From: Nelumbo lutea
Taxonomy: Eukaryota; Streptophyta; Magnoliopsida; Proteales; Nelumbonaceae
Reading direction: 5' to 3'
DNA: 64,000 nt
NCBI GenBank assembly: GCA_022828595.1
Contig: JAKGHH010000008.1
Location: 3,780,728-3,844,727, forward strand
Positions 23,895-34,999 of the stretch are shown piece after piece (position 1 is the first letter of the stretch; the number at the start of each line of letters is the position of its first letter). The notes below the pieces were generated by a model. The model saw only the letters and a list, made by a program, of their open reading frames with translations, was not told the origin of the DNA and made no database searches. The position numbers and the translations under genes are program-made.

Positions 23895-24248
23895 TAGGTG
23901 TCAATGGACCGGTTTTGGATTGGACCCTGTCCAAACCAAAATCAATTTGGATGGGTTGGATGGACCATCAAGACATTGAACTGGATCAGTCCAGATTCAA
24001 TAGTCCAATGTATTTACTTGATTGAATTGGACCTGGTCCATTTGTAACAAATTTATATTAGATTGGGTTGGATTGAGCCAATATCTGTTTCATTGATAAA
24101 AGATAAGAATATAGGTGTCAATGGATCAGGTTTCGATTAGAATTAATCTAAATTAAAAACAAATCTTAACAGATTGGTTGAATTGGGTGGGCCTAGTCCA
24201 TTTGTAATGGGCTCACATTGGATTGGACCAAATCTAAATTGACACCCT
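23895..24248. mobile_element. Probable MITE (AGGTGTCAAT ends)
   Basis: The left end AGGTGTCAATGG (about 23896) and the right end TTGACACCCT (to 24248) are inverted. A second copy of the left end (ATAGGTGTCAATGGATCAGG) occurs inside at about 24113, suggesting two overlapping or tandem copies. The interior is rich in GGATTGG/GGTTGG words. No clear target duplication was found. Confidence 0.45.
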
Positions 24249-24918
24249 GGAGATGGAGATGACCATGACGCATGAGCACTTGCTCGCTGCAGCTTATACA
24301 TTTAAACCAAAACTTTTTTCTCTATTTAAACAAAGGTTCAAAGTATCATATGTGTCATACGTACATGATGTACATATCATTTTTCAGGCGTTCTCAGGGG
24401 CAGTGGGATGCCAAATAAAGTCTTGGCTGTTTGGAAAAAAAAATGTTTTAAAGCTCCATGACAAATTGGTATGGGTATATAGGGTAAAAGAGTAATTGTA
24501 ATAAATTTTCTTCCTATACCATTTATAAGAATGAAGATAGGAACATTTTTTAGTCAAAAAGCCCAATTTTACTTTCCCTTTTCACCATCTATGATTTTTG
24601 TTTTTTCAGTAATTTATTTAACTATCATGATTCATGAGGCCGTACGCTGTCTATCAAACTTTTTCCAACGATAAAAAATAAGAATACAAACTGTTAACAT
24701 GGTTGTATATTGATTTTACTTATCATCTTTACCTTCAACAATTTTTGTTTTCCAATGTTCTTTTTTGATCACTCAAGTATTTGATCTTATCATCTTTACC
24801 TTGTTGCTACATACTATTTTCATTTAATTCATTGCAACTGTCCATGAATACTCATCAATTACACACATGACACATAAGGAATTAAGGATTGTTAAATGGT
24901 GATTGGAGATCTCATAAC

Positions 24919-25256
24919 TAGGAATGGCAACGGGGCAAAGATCATATTCCCCGTCCCCAATCCCCATCGGGGATAAAATTTGTCCTCCATTCCTGAGCAG
25001 GGAACTCGAATCCCCGAATTTTTTTAGATAATAGTATTTTTTTGAAAAATAAATAAAAACTTTAAATTATAAATAATGTTTTAAGTATATTTTGATATAT
25101 ATATATATATAGTATAAATAATATATGTCTAATAAAAATAACATTTATATATATAATCAGGGGCGGGACGAGGCGGGGACCTCAATCCCCATCCCCAACC
25201 CCATCGGGTTGGGGAAGTTGGGTCCCCATCGGGGATGGGGAAAATTGCCATCCCTA
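24919..25256. mobile_element. MITE, TAGGAATGGCAA family, copy 1
   Basis: Inverted ends TAGGAATGGCAACGGGG (left) and ...TTGCCATCCCTA (right), with flanks CTCATAAC at 24911-24918 and 25257-25264 as a perfect 8-bp duplication. GC-rich ends (CCCCATCGGGG palindromes) enclose an AT-rich centre. The 8-bp duplication suggests a hAT-like mobiliser. Confidence 0.8.
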
Positions 25257-25510
25257 CTCATAACTAGTAATTTATCATTATTTATGTTTTTGCTAAAATC
25301 ATATATCAATCAATTATTTTATAAATCCACCTTAATATTTAGAATAAAAATAAAAAAAATCATGAACCTCAACTTAGGATTAACATAGTGCATGTGAAAT
25401 CATCTAAACACCAAAACTTGAAAATAATACAAAAGACCCCTCTTATTGAATTAATATTATTTTTAATTAGATAATATGGATCCTATTGTGGGCTTAATAT
25501 GAATTTAGTA

Positions 25511-26890
25511 CTAAAAAAATGACAATGTTGCAATTGGTTTGGTCAAAACACCCTGGTTTTACTTTACAACTTTACTCTCAACTTTCTATATTTTCCCATT
25601 GTATATATTGCCATTGAAAAATAATTATGAAAAACATAAAATGAATAAAATAAAATAGATTACAACAAAAACAAAGAAATACATAGAAATTTTACAAAAA
25701 TATATAAATTCATGGAAATTTCTATATGATACTAAAAAAATGAGAATGTTGCAATTGGTTGGGTCAAAATACCTTGATTTTACTTTCCAACTTTTCCATC
25801 AACTTTATATTTTTTTCCCATTCTATATATGTTATTACAAAATAATTATGAAAAATCACATAAAATGAAGAAATAATATAAATTACAAAAAAAAACAAAG
25901 AAATACATAAAAAATTTACAACAAATATAGGAAATCATAAAAATTGAAGAAAAATAACATAAATTACAAAGCTATACCATATCGAAAAAATGAGAATGTT
26001 GCAATTGGTTTGGTCAAAAAACCCTGATTTTACTTTCCAACTTTACCCTCAACTTTATATTTTTCCCATTGTATATATTGTCATTGCAAAATAATTGTGA
26101 AAAAACACAAAAAATGAAGAAAATAATATAAATTACAAGCAACAAGAAACATAGAGAAAATTTACAAAAAAAATATAAAAAATCACAAAAATTAAGAAAA
26201 AAAAACACAAATTATAGAAAATGAACAAAATTTGCATAATAAAATAATAGTTTATATCTACTACCATATATAACAAATGAGAATGATCTAGTTAGTGTGG
26301 TCGAAAGACCCTAATTTTTCATACCAATTCTACCCTTAGTTTTTTTGTTTTTCCAACATATCCCAATTCTATATGAGGGTGCATGATAGTAGTTGGCAAA
26401 AAAAAAATGTTGTCTTTTCTAAAAAGCCATTGGGTGGGCCCTTGACCAATTAACCCGTTAATGATCTATTTTGGGTTCAACCCAAACCCACCATAATCCA
26501 ACCCAACTTGCCCAAGCCATTAATTTTTCACATAATACATAAATTCTAGAAAAAATAAAACCATAAAAAATACATAATATACAAATAAAGATAGAAAATG
26601 TATAAAATAACATAAATTAAAGAAAAAATAAAAATGCAAAATAATTATGAAAACATAAAAAATGAAGAAAATAATATAAATTGCAACAAATAAAGAAATA
26701 CATAAAAATGTGGAAAATCATAAAAATTGATGAAAATAACAAAAATTACAATAAACAAAGAAAACCATAAATTGCAGAAAAATGAATAGAAATTGCATAA
26801 TAAACCAAAATTTTATAGAAAAATATAAAAAATGAAAAAATATAACAAAAATACATAAATTTCATTCCATGGGCCCTATACATGTTTGTT
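25511..26890. repeat. Diverged AT-rich tandem array, about 220-290 bp units
   Basis: The phrase ATGAGAATGTTGCAATTGGT, followed by GGTCAAAA..CC.TGATTTTAC and a CCCATTGTATATATTG block, recurs starting near 25511, 25732 and 25981. A more diverged copy starts near 26270, and further half units lie around 26630-26800. Spacing varies between 221 and 289 bp. There is no ORF and no flanking LTR. Confidence 0.75.
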
Positions 26891-27310
26891 AGTTGGGCCC
26901 ACGTCTTATAAGGGCATTTTGGCCATTGGGATTGTATGTTATCATGTGTGTGTTTGTTAAGTAGGGCTTGCAACTCATGTACTTAGTCGTATGCAACACT
27001 GTAACACATTATGAATCGTTTGATTGTTTTATTATTGGACAAACATGCCTACAAGGTGTTTACATACATGTCACTCTAGTAGTTGGTTGATAAATATTGC
27101 TTCCAACTAATTTCTTTACCTCATTTTAGTTAAAAAGTAAGAAGAAAATGTTTTTAGGCATAAATATACGTTATTTAATAGTCATCTTAGATAATAACTT
27201 CCACTATTCAATAGTTATTTGAGTAAATTAACATAATAGGTTAGTTTTACTTCTAACCATTAATAGTAATTATTTTCATAGGTTAAAAGTTATCACAAAA
27301 CATGAAATCG

Positions 27311-27492
27311 GTTAAGAGTGGCATCTCCAATTCAGTTAACCAAACCGTGGGGCATTTTTTGGAACCAAACCGGTACTACCGGTTTTTGGAAAACCGGTAA
27401 CCGGAACCAAACCGAAATTAGTTGGTTAACTAGTTGACTGGTTCGGTTAACCATCGGTTTGGTTCGTCGGTTTTTCAGTTTTTTAATTCTTA

Positions 27493-27533
<41 letters not shown>

Positions 27534-27795
27534 AAAAATATAAATATATATAATGCATATTTATTAATTTATAATATATAAAAAATATAATATACATAAA
27601 TATATATAAAAAATATAGAAATATATGTATACCGGTCGGTTCGGTTAACTGCTAGTTTTCTATATTGGTTAACTGAAACCGAACATGTATCTTCGTTTTT
27701 TTTAAAACACCAAACCAATCGGTTCGGTTAATTGATTTTTTGGTTCGGTTTCGGTTAGTTTGGTTTTTCGGTTTTGTTTTTTGCTCACCCTTAAA
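27311..27795. repeat. GGTTCGGTT-rich inverted-repeat element, probable MITE
   Basis: Palindromic GGTTCGGTTAACC-type words fill both arms around a (TA)n core at about 27498-27530. The left edge (TTAAGAGTGGCA) and right edge (GCTCACCCTTAA) are rough inverted copies. I see no certain target duplication. Confidence 0.5.
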
Positions 27796-28003
27796 TTTTA
27801 TCATTGATTTGGTGCATTAATGTTTCAATCAGATGCATTTGCAACAAATATTATAAAATATAAAATTTAGATATTGGCATTTTGTAATGATAGTCTTTTT
27901 TTTATGTATTATATAATTGTCTTAGGACTTGAACGGTATGTGAATTTTCATCTATACCCAAGATTTAAAAGCATAGTCAAACATCACCATCAATATCAAA
28001 TAT

Positions 28004-28032
28004 CCCGTACATCGCATGGGCCATTCCACTAG
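28004..28032 (+). mobile_element. Helitron 3' terminus (plus strand)
   Basis: An imperfect hairpin CCCGTACATCGCATGGG (28004-28020) is followed after eight bases by CTAG (28029-28032) and T. This is the canonical Helitron 3' architecture: short stem, then CTRR, host T. The body would extend leftward, but its 5' TC end was not identified. Confidence 0.55.
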
Positions 28033-28301
28033 TAATATTAAAAGCACAAATAATTAAAGAAGTGGAGTAAAATGTCATGTGAAAAAAACTTTTTTTTCCC
28101 CAAACAGCCAAGCTCTGAGCTATTAATATTCATCTCGGCGTTAACAATAAAAAAAAAGAGTATCAATGATTGAAAACTCCACATAAGTGAATTTTTGCAT
28201 ATTCAAAGCTTCAGATTTCTGCACCATAATCAACCCCTTCCTCTTACTTTAATGGCATCACAGAATGCGAGTGTGATTCTAAATATTTACTAATTTAAGA
28301 T

Positions 28302-28334
28302 GGGCACCACAATGGTGAATTGCTATCGTTATGA
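28302..28334 (-). mobile_element. 5' terminus of a second Helitron (minus strand)
   Basis: Read on the minus strand from 28334 this 33-bp block starts TCATAACGATAGC and matches 32039-32071 with one mismatch. It begins with the TC required at a Helitron 5' end and directly follows the CTAG of the neighbouring Helitron. Its interior (below 28302) is unrelated to that of its neighbour. Confidence 0.65.
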
Positions 28335-28883
28335 CTAGCAGAAAGGGCCCGTGCTGAGCATGGGCAAATGGGAAGACAAGGAAACAATTTTGAAAAATTC
28401 TTTATTGAATAATTGGGAGATTAAAAATGAAGGAAAAGGTTAATATAATTTTCAATTAAAAATCTAACTTCGGAAATTTACACTAATTATGTGCTACCTC
28501 ATTCTCTGGGATAAATAACTCAATTTATTCATACTCTTGTTAAAGAATGGATACAAGAGAGAGCCCTTTAAAGTATAAAATACCAATAAAATTGGAGATG
28601 GCTCAATAATAAGACCATGCAAATTGTCAAATGTGCAAACAATTTTTCTTTTATAATTAAAAAAAAAATAGAAGCATAGATGGTTATTGATGAAGGAGAA
28701 CGCTGAGGTAGATAACAAGGTCCTAGAAGCATATATGGCTAACCGTGCATAGGACTCAAGTATTGATGGTTAAAGAAGTATGATTAGCCACGAATTAATC
28801 AAAACCTTAAAAAAGCAAAAAATCTAAGGTGACCTATCAGGACTCAAGCCAGCTTGCACAAGCTTGTCTTCAGTAAGGTAGTC

Positions 28884-29336
28884 CTAGCAGAGGAAGCTGA
28901 GCTCCGCCCAAGACTTGAGCGTCTCTCTTGTCTTCAGGCCCAGTTTAACACCAGGAACCTGAATCGCCGACCTCCAATGGGTTGGGAAAGGCCACCCCTC
29001 GGGGTTACGAACCATGAAATAATCTTGTTTCCAGGTCGGGTTCCTGTTGGGGAGTTCGTGCAATAGCTTATAGCTCGGGCGAGGAGACAGGTAATAGGTT
29101 CTCCTATGCTCGGGAAGAGCATAGGAAGAGTTTTTCTTAATCGACAAAATGGTTGAAAAAATATCGAGGTCGAGAGGAAGACAGTACTCATAAAAAAGCG
29201 AAATGGTCCCTACTACATTGTGAATTGAGTTCGGGTGCAACTGGTCTATGGTGATATTAAAAGACCTCAGGACTTCTACAATTAGGGGGTGTAGTGGAAG
29301 ACGAAGACCAGCCACGAGCTGTTCTTCGAAAATCAC
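28884..29336 (-). pseudogene. Antisense ORF, putative gypsy-type transposase domain protein
   Basis: 150 codons with EEQLVAGLRLPLHPLIVEVL, then DQLHPNSIHNVVGTISLFYE and FPTHWR. This pattern is that of the plant domain named Transposase (putative) gypsy type (PF04195), found near the 3' end of some Ty3/gypsy elements, often antisense to gag-pol. It is open here but is only a fragment (no N-terminal methionine context, abrupt C-terminal end). Function unknown. Confidence 0.6.
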
Positions 29337-30040
29337 AATCTCGTTGTGATCGTGTTCCCAGGGGAAGTTACCTGAGAGGAGACTGTAGGAGAACTCTCTC
29401 GGGAGGTTGTACTGGCATACTAAGGCCTAAAGTCGGTCTAAGGTCATTGTCGAAGGGCCAAAGTTGTCTGGCACCCGACCTCAGTGAGAAGTAGATGCCT
29501 GACTACCCGAGGCCTCTTGAACCTCCCAGGGTGAGTAGCCCCATCTCGGCTACCAACCTGGGTCGAGGTACCTGCCTCGGCCTCATCTAGAAGACTATCA
29601 AAGCTAGAGGAAGACATGAAACTGAAAAGAAAAGCGAAGGGAGACTCACCAAAGAGAGATGACCGGATTATAAGAAAATGGCGAACTAGAAAACCCGAGC
29701 TAAAGAAGCTAAGCGCGACCTCAGATCGAAGACTAATAAGCTTGTGGTGAAGGAAATGAGTCTCGGGTCCCCCTATTTATAGCCACCGTATCGAAGAAGC
29801 GATGATTGAGATCAAAGCAATCCGACGACTCCTAAGAAAATCGGCTACACGACCCTCGAGATCGAAATTGGTTTAGCGCATTTTTTGGCATTCGTAGAGC
29901 CTATAGGTTGCTTGACGTCCGCACGTGAACTACACGCGATCCATCTGACAAAGCACCTAGACTTCGAGTCAAATCCACTTGGCGTATCATGAACTCCTCG
30001 AACGAGGTCAAGACCCCTAGCTCAAGGAGTGGGGGGCAAT

Positions 30041-30819
30041 TGATGAAGGAGAATTTGGCTCGACCTCATGACAGGGAGACGCTTGAATGTGAACCCGCAT
30101 AAGTGATAACTCGACGTGATCAGATCGGCACGTAGACGTGACTCAACACGAGTGACAGCTCAGCATAAATCAGCTTGCTACAAAGCGAGCTCGGGTGGTA
30201 CCTCGAATTAAAGTCTCTTCGAGCTAAGATCATCTCGGTACTAGATCGTGACTTACGAAACCAAGTTCGTTACAGATCGTGCCCATACCGATGGATCCCC
30301 TCGGTCCAAGGGCACTTTGGCATTCGTGTCAGGGCAGACCTAAGGAGCACAAGCTCGAGGAGCTCGCTACCAGCCAGCTCGCCATCGAACAGCTCGATAT
30401 CCTATAGGCGACTCACCTATCGTTCAGACCTCCGAATGGAAACCTCGAGGAGCACACCACAGTACTCTGTACCCTACAGGGCCGTACCTCGTAATGGTCA
30501 CATTAGCTCACCAACTCCCCGGTTCTGACAAGAAGGGACATTATTACCGTTTGACGGCGTTTCGCCCACCTAACACACAAGCAAGTCCCATCACAGCTGG
30601 GATCCGGTAACTATTCCACCAACCCGCATGGACCCTAGTATATAAAGACTCTACCCCCCCGGGGCGAGGTACGTTATATTCTTATTGTTGTGTGTGTAAT
30701 CTTCGCTCTCTAACTCTCTCACTATTATTATCTAACTCCTCTATTCCAAAAACCCAGTTCTCATTGTTGCTGGCAACCAAACCATATCTAACAGGAAGCA
30801 GCCGGATTACGGCACATCA
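30041..30819 (+). repeat. 3' LTR of the Tat-like element
   Basis: Starts TGATGAAGGAG directly after the purine-rich tract (30027-30040) and contains a TATA-like GTATATAAAG near 30640. It ends ...GGCACATCA, where the 5-bp target duplication begins. About 779 bp. Confidence 0.65.
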
Positions 30820-31129
30820 GTTATTAATTATCAACCACTTTAGGATGACAAAACTTGTTTGTCTAATATGGTTTCAGGGTTCAACCCTGTGATACTTTTG
30901 GCAACATCAACTGGATACAATTTTTATGGAGATTTGAGAAGTGAGATCCGTGAGCCTTTATCATTATTTTTACGCTAAAATTAAATTGATAAACCAAAAT
31001 AAAGCACGGACAACTATTTCAAGCAAAAAGAATCTTAGTTATCTAGCTGTAGTCTTTGTTCTTCTCTATGCTGTTCTTTTATGGTTTTAAAATGTTGGGG
31101 TTTTTGCTATTTATAGTTCTTTTCGTGTT

Positions 31130-32038
31130 AGAATCTGATCAATACCTAGGTTTCACTTCCATAAATCCTCTTTTACCATCTTCGGTTTGTGAAGCAATGA
31201 CCAATTCATTTCAATGAAATTTATGAAGATTGACCCGCAGTTTGTTATTCTGTACAAAAACATCCTGCCTAATTCACTAATTCGTGGGAGGATACTGACT
31301 TTTTGTATTTGAAAAATGTTTCAGAAGGGATCTCTGAAGTAGATGGCGATTGATAGAGTAATCCTTGATCATAATTTCCAGTATGAGTACTGCGTCCAAC
31401 ATGAAACTTGTGATTGGTAGTAAAACATCGATTCTTCTGTTGACCCAAAACAGTTTCTATACGACGATCTCAATGCTCCCTCGTCCATGGACTTCGTTCT
31501 AGAGTTGATTGGCTCGTCCTTATCTCTTTGTCGTCTTCAATTTTATAATCATCATCATTGCAGCTTTATCGAACTTACAACAGAAGTTCTCAGACAAGAG
31601 CGGAAGTGAAGAAGATGAGAGTCGACTCAAGAAGCAGAGGTGGAAGGTTTCACAAGGAGTTTGGTTGGAGATTAACGAAATGGAGGGAATGCAGGTGTAG
31701 ATAGACGAGAAAACAGTGGTTTTCGTTGAAAAATCCGGTGTCATCGCCAGGGGGTTGGTCGGATGTATCATGCGTGACCGATTATGACGGGAAATCAGGG
31801 CTGAACTCCTCGGCCTCTTCTGCCATTGTAAAAACAATGAGGACGTACCGAAAAACCGCCAGAGACAAAGCGACGTAGGCGAAGCCAGTGGGACATACAG
31901 GGCGCGTTGTGAAGGCAACGGTGGAGAAGAAGGTGAGAGGTCTAGGGAGTGAGGCAAAGCGGGAGGAGAACGACATGCTGGATGCAATGTGGAAATCGAT
32001 CGCAGACAGACGGAATCCTGTGACATGATAGTTGAGGA
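31130..32038 (-). other. Gene-like filler inside the Helitron, possible captured fragment
   Basis: Base composition rises and minus-strand frames stay open (32044-31520 for 174 codons; 32081-31782 for 99 codons). The second contains a hydrophobic run, TGFAYVALSLAVFRYVLIVF. I do not recognise a domain, and neither frame is convincing by itself. Gene capture is common in Helitrons, so this is inferred from context. Confidence 0.35.
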
Positions 32039-32071
32039 GGGCACCAGAATGGTGAATTGCTATCGTTATGA

Positions 32072-33130
32072 TTGGGTTCAAAGCTCGACTAGAAAATGAT
32101 CTGCCAATTTCAACCTACCCATTTATTAATGGGTTTGTGAGCATTTTCAACCTACCCATTTATTAATGGGTTTGGTTGGGTCATGTTTGTTTTCAAACGT
32201 TGATCATCAACCTGGTGGATTTAGTGTTAATGGGTTGGGTGTATTGGGTCACAACTTATCCAAGGCTGCATTTGGTTGCAATGCAATTTTATATGCAGTG
32301 TTACAAATGCATGAAAGTGCAAATGAAAAAAATATATATATATATAAATTCTCATTTAATTTTGTTTTGTGTTTTATTTTATTATGTTTAATATTTTAAT
32401 TTATTTCATTAGTACTACAATCAAATAAAATAAACTAAAAATTGAAACAAAAATAGGTCAAAATTTACACTCAATTTATTTAATCATAATTTTACATCAG
32501 TACAAATTTACAGCCCAATGGATAACCCTTAACCAATGCCCACATACAGTCATCACAAATTTAATATGTTTTTCCTTATTATCTCTCTCGTCCAACAATT
32601 GTGTACCCTTTTCAACTCAAACCAATAGAGCCCAGATTTTACATTGATCATATATCGAGTTTTATTGAGGTTGATCCATGTTTAGATCAAATTATAAATA
32701 AGTTTCATTCTAATCGGATCGGTTACAAATCGAATCCAAACAAAATGGATAACGTATTTTTTATGCATTGAAAAAAAAACATTTTTTGCATTCTTATTCG
32801 TGCTGAGGCTTGAGAGTGAGGGTATTCACGGTCAGTTATTGATGTACAAAACTAAGGTTTTTGACATTTTGAATCTTTATAGTTTTCTAGTAAAATTTAG
32901 AAATTTGCATCGAGTTTGTCCATACTTTTTCGATTATATTACTACGTGTCACATTTTAATTGGATTGTCCACTATCAACAGGTAACGGCCCAGTTAGCCC
33001 ATTAATATTGTTTATTAACCAAATCCTCTTGAATGCCCTTGGCTTTCTGATATTTCCATTTCAGTACCCATTCGTTCACGCTTGCAATCAAGCATTTATT
33101 TGCGTTCAACTGGTCTTTGTTTCTTTTTTG
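32072..33130 (+). other. AT-rich spacer with a short tandem repeat; upstream region of the ataxin-2 gene
   Basis: Two copies of TTTCAACCTACCCATTTATT, followed by AATGGGTTT, lie 37 bp apart at about 32108 and 32145. No gene is seen. The last 200 bases probably include the promoter of the next gene, but no strong TATA box is visible. Confidence 0.45.
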
Positions 33131-33139
33131 CCCCCGTTT

Positions 33140-33400
33140 CTCCATAGAAACCCTAAAAAAACCCGTCTTCCCCCCTCCCATCTCAACCCCCATATCGGTC
33201 GATCTTTCGATCATACTCTTCTTTGTTGCAGAGGAACATCGTGATCCGTCAAATTGCTTTGTTCCTCTGCTTTTCTTTCCAACTTGTAGAGCATAACAAG
33301 AAACCCTAGCCCTAATCCTCGACTGGAGATTAGCTTTGTCTCCTATTTGCATCCGAAGGAGAGGAGGAGGGAGAGGAGAGAAGAAGTGAATAATTGAAGT
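33140..33400 (+). other. Putative 5'UTR exon of the ataxin-2 family gene
   Basis: This is a pyrimidine-rich stretch with AAACCCTAA-type telo-box words (33148-33156 and about 33300), ending in a GA-rich leader (GAGGAGGGAGAGGAGAG) and a donor-like GAAGTTG|gtacgc at 33400/33401. It is ATG-poor and looks like a plant 5' leader. The coding start at 44392 is preceded by a good acceptor, so a spliced leader is required; this is the best candidate in the upstream 11 kb. No transcript evidence. Confidence 0.5.
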
Positions 33401-34835
33401 TGGTACGCTAAGGATCGTGTTCTTCTTACTTGTGGCTCTGTTTCACGAGATCAATACGCATATTTTAACTGTTTTTTTATTCATTAATTGGATCCCCGGA
33501 AACCTTTATTTATTTATTTATTTATCATATTTAACCTACTTTTTGAGATTTCAGGTTTGTTTTTTCCTCATTGTCAAAATGTTTCTCCAAGTGCATTTTC
33601 CACTTACTATTTTCTCCTAATTTTCGTCTTCTCCACTTTATAATTTATCCAATATGTTCTTTTTCTTTGTGAGTAATTGTGCTTATTTATTTTCCATTTA
33701 TATCAAAAAATGTTTCTAATGTAATTACGTTTACAATTATTGTTGTAGTTGCTTTATGGCTTGTTGCTGCTGCTGTTGTTGTCGTTGTTATTTGTGTGTT
33801 CGTGTGAGCTTTATTTTGATCTACATTGGTTTTAACTAATCGTGCTTTTGCTTTTTGCAAAAGAACATTTTATAGCTGATGCACTGAAACCAACTTGTAC
33901 TGTACTGTACTGCTTGTTTTTTTTTTTTTTTTTTCAGGATGGTTTTGAAATAGATTCCTTATTCATGGACTAGCTTTGCAATTTTACAGTATATTATTCA
34001 TTTTGCATCTGCATTTTTTTACCCTGTCAAGAGGAGCAAGGGTATTGAGCGGAAACAAGTATATGATTTTTTTTTTTGCTGCAGATATTCTTTTACAACT
34101 TCATAGGAGCTACCACCTGTGGCTCTGGTTCAAGAGGTAGCAAAGTTTTCCATATTCCTTGCATTTTAATTGCATGTGATGTTAAGGCATGTATCTGAAG
34201 TTTGCTAAGTATTGAGTATTTGGAAGTTTAGGCATTTATCAAGTTGGCAGGGAGCATTCTGTACTTGTTTTAGAAGATGACATGACATGCCCTATGTTTG
34301 TTGAAAGACAAAAACCATGAATTATAGCTTTTGAAATTTTAAGTTCTAATGGATTTTTGCTCTTGGTTAAATGCCTGATAAGCCAATTTTTTACTTGAGT
34401 TCCCACCTATGGTACCTGGACAGGACAAGTGTAGGACCACCATGGAAAACAACATGGCTTTTCATTTAAAATTTAAGTAACAAACATTAGGAAGAGTTCT
34501 GTCTAAATTACTGGGGAAACATAGAGAGACTGCCTTCTTGTGTTCCTAAGATGGCATGAAAAAGACCAGTACTTTAACAGATAGATGAGCTGTAGTTCAG
34601 ATCCACAGGCTAATCAAGCACCAGAGATTTCATTTTCTCAAGGTTGCTATGGTCATATTTTGCATGTTGATGCATTGCCACTCCCTACTGATTAAATCAC
34701 TATGACTCTTATTCTTGTATTTTTATAGTCAAAACATCTTGTTGCTTTTGCAGAAGCACTGAAGCACTAGAGTTTAGACATATGATGTGAACAGAGATTT
34801 TATATTCTGAGAAAATTTTAAATATTTGATGTTTA
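33401..34835 (+). other. Start of the putative leader intron
   Basis: T-rich intron-like sequence beginning at the candidate donor. Poly(T) runs occur at about 33920-33936 and 34067. No coding signal. Confidence 0.4.
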
Positions 34836-34999
34836 AAAAGGGCAGCCCAGTGAACAAGGCTCCCACAAATGCGGGGTCTGGGGAGGGACAAATGTATGCA
34901 GCCTTACCCCTGCACATACAGAGAGGCTGTTTCCAAGAGTTGAACCCTGGTCACCCAAGTTGCAATGGAGCAACCCAACCGTTGCACCAAGGCCCACCT
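34836..34999 (-). mobile_element. Au-like SINE (tRNA-derived)
   Basis: On the minus strand the start GGTGGGCCTTGGTGCAACGG resembles a pol III A box, and GGGTTCAACTC is B-box-like. The body matches the Au SINE pattern GGTAAGGCTGCATAC...GACCCCGCA...GGGCTGCCC and ends in a short T-rich tail. About 164 bp, near full length. Confidence 0.75.

Larger units (their letters stand above)
28688..30819 (+). mobile_element. Deleted Ty3/gypsy (Tat-like) LTR element, TSD GTTAT
   Basis: Flanks GTTAT (28683-28687 and 30820-30824) bound a segment that starts TGATGAAGGAGAA and ends GGCACATCA. The same 13-bp start reappears at 30041, after a purine tract GGAGTGGGGGGCAAT, marking the 3' LTR. Almost all of the 5' LTR and the gag-pol region are missing. 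A minus-strand ORF lies just before the purine tract, the position in which Tat-lineage elements carry an antisense ORF. GC content and CTCGAG-rich style contrast with the AT-rich surroundings. Confidence 0.7.
28335..32071 (-). mobile_element. Helitron (minus strand) carrying a nested LTR element
   Basis: The 5' end is TC at 32071-32070 (minus), preceded by A (t32072). The 3' end has a nine-pair hairpin GCCCGTGCTGAGCATGGGC (28347-28365, one G-T pair), eight bases, then CTAG at 28338-28335 followed by T. These meet the Helitron rules of TC...CTRR inserted between A and T without duplication. Subtracting the LTR-element insertion leaves about 1.6 kb. No Rep/helicase is encoded, so it is non-autonomous. 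The 31.1-32.0 kb part has gene-like composition and may be captured DNA. Confidence 0.7.

Noticed and set aside
25511..26890. CRISPR-like or satellite array
   Set aside because: Units are too long, too diverged and irregularly spaced, and the genome is a plant.
30175..30528. 117-codon plus-strand ORF
   Set aside because: Falls inside the Tat-like LTR, is Ser/Arg-rich by composition and matches no known protein pattern.
32039..32071. 33-bp repeat as a simple target-site duplication of a large insertion
   Set aside because: Far longer than any TSD made by known elements, and the bounding TC and CTAG fit Helitron ends better.
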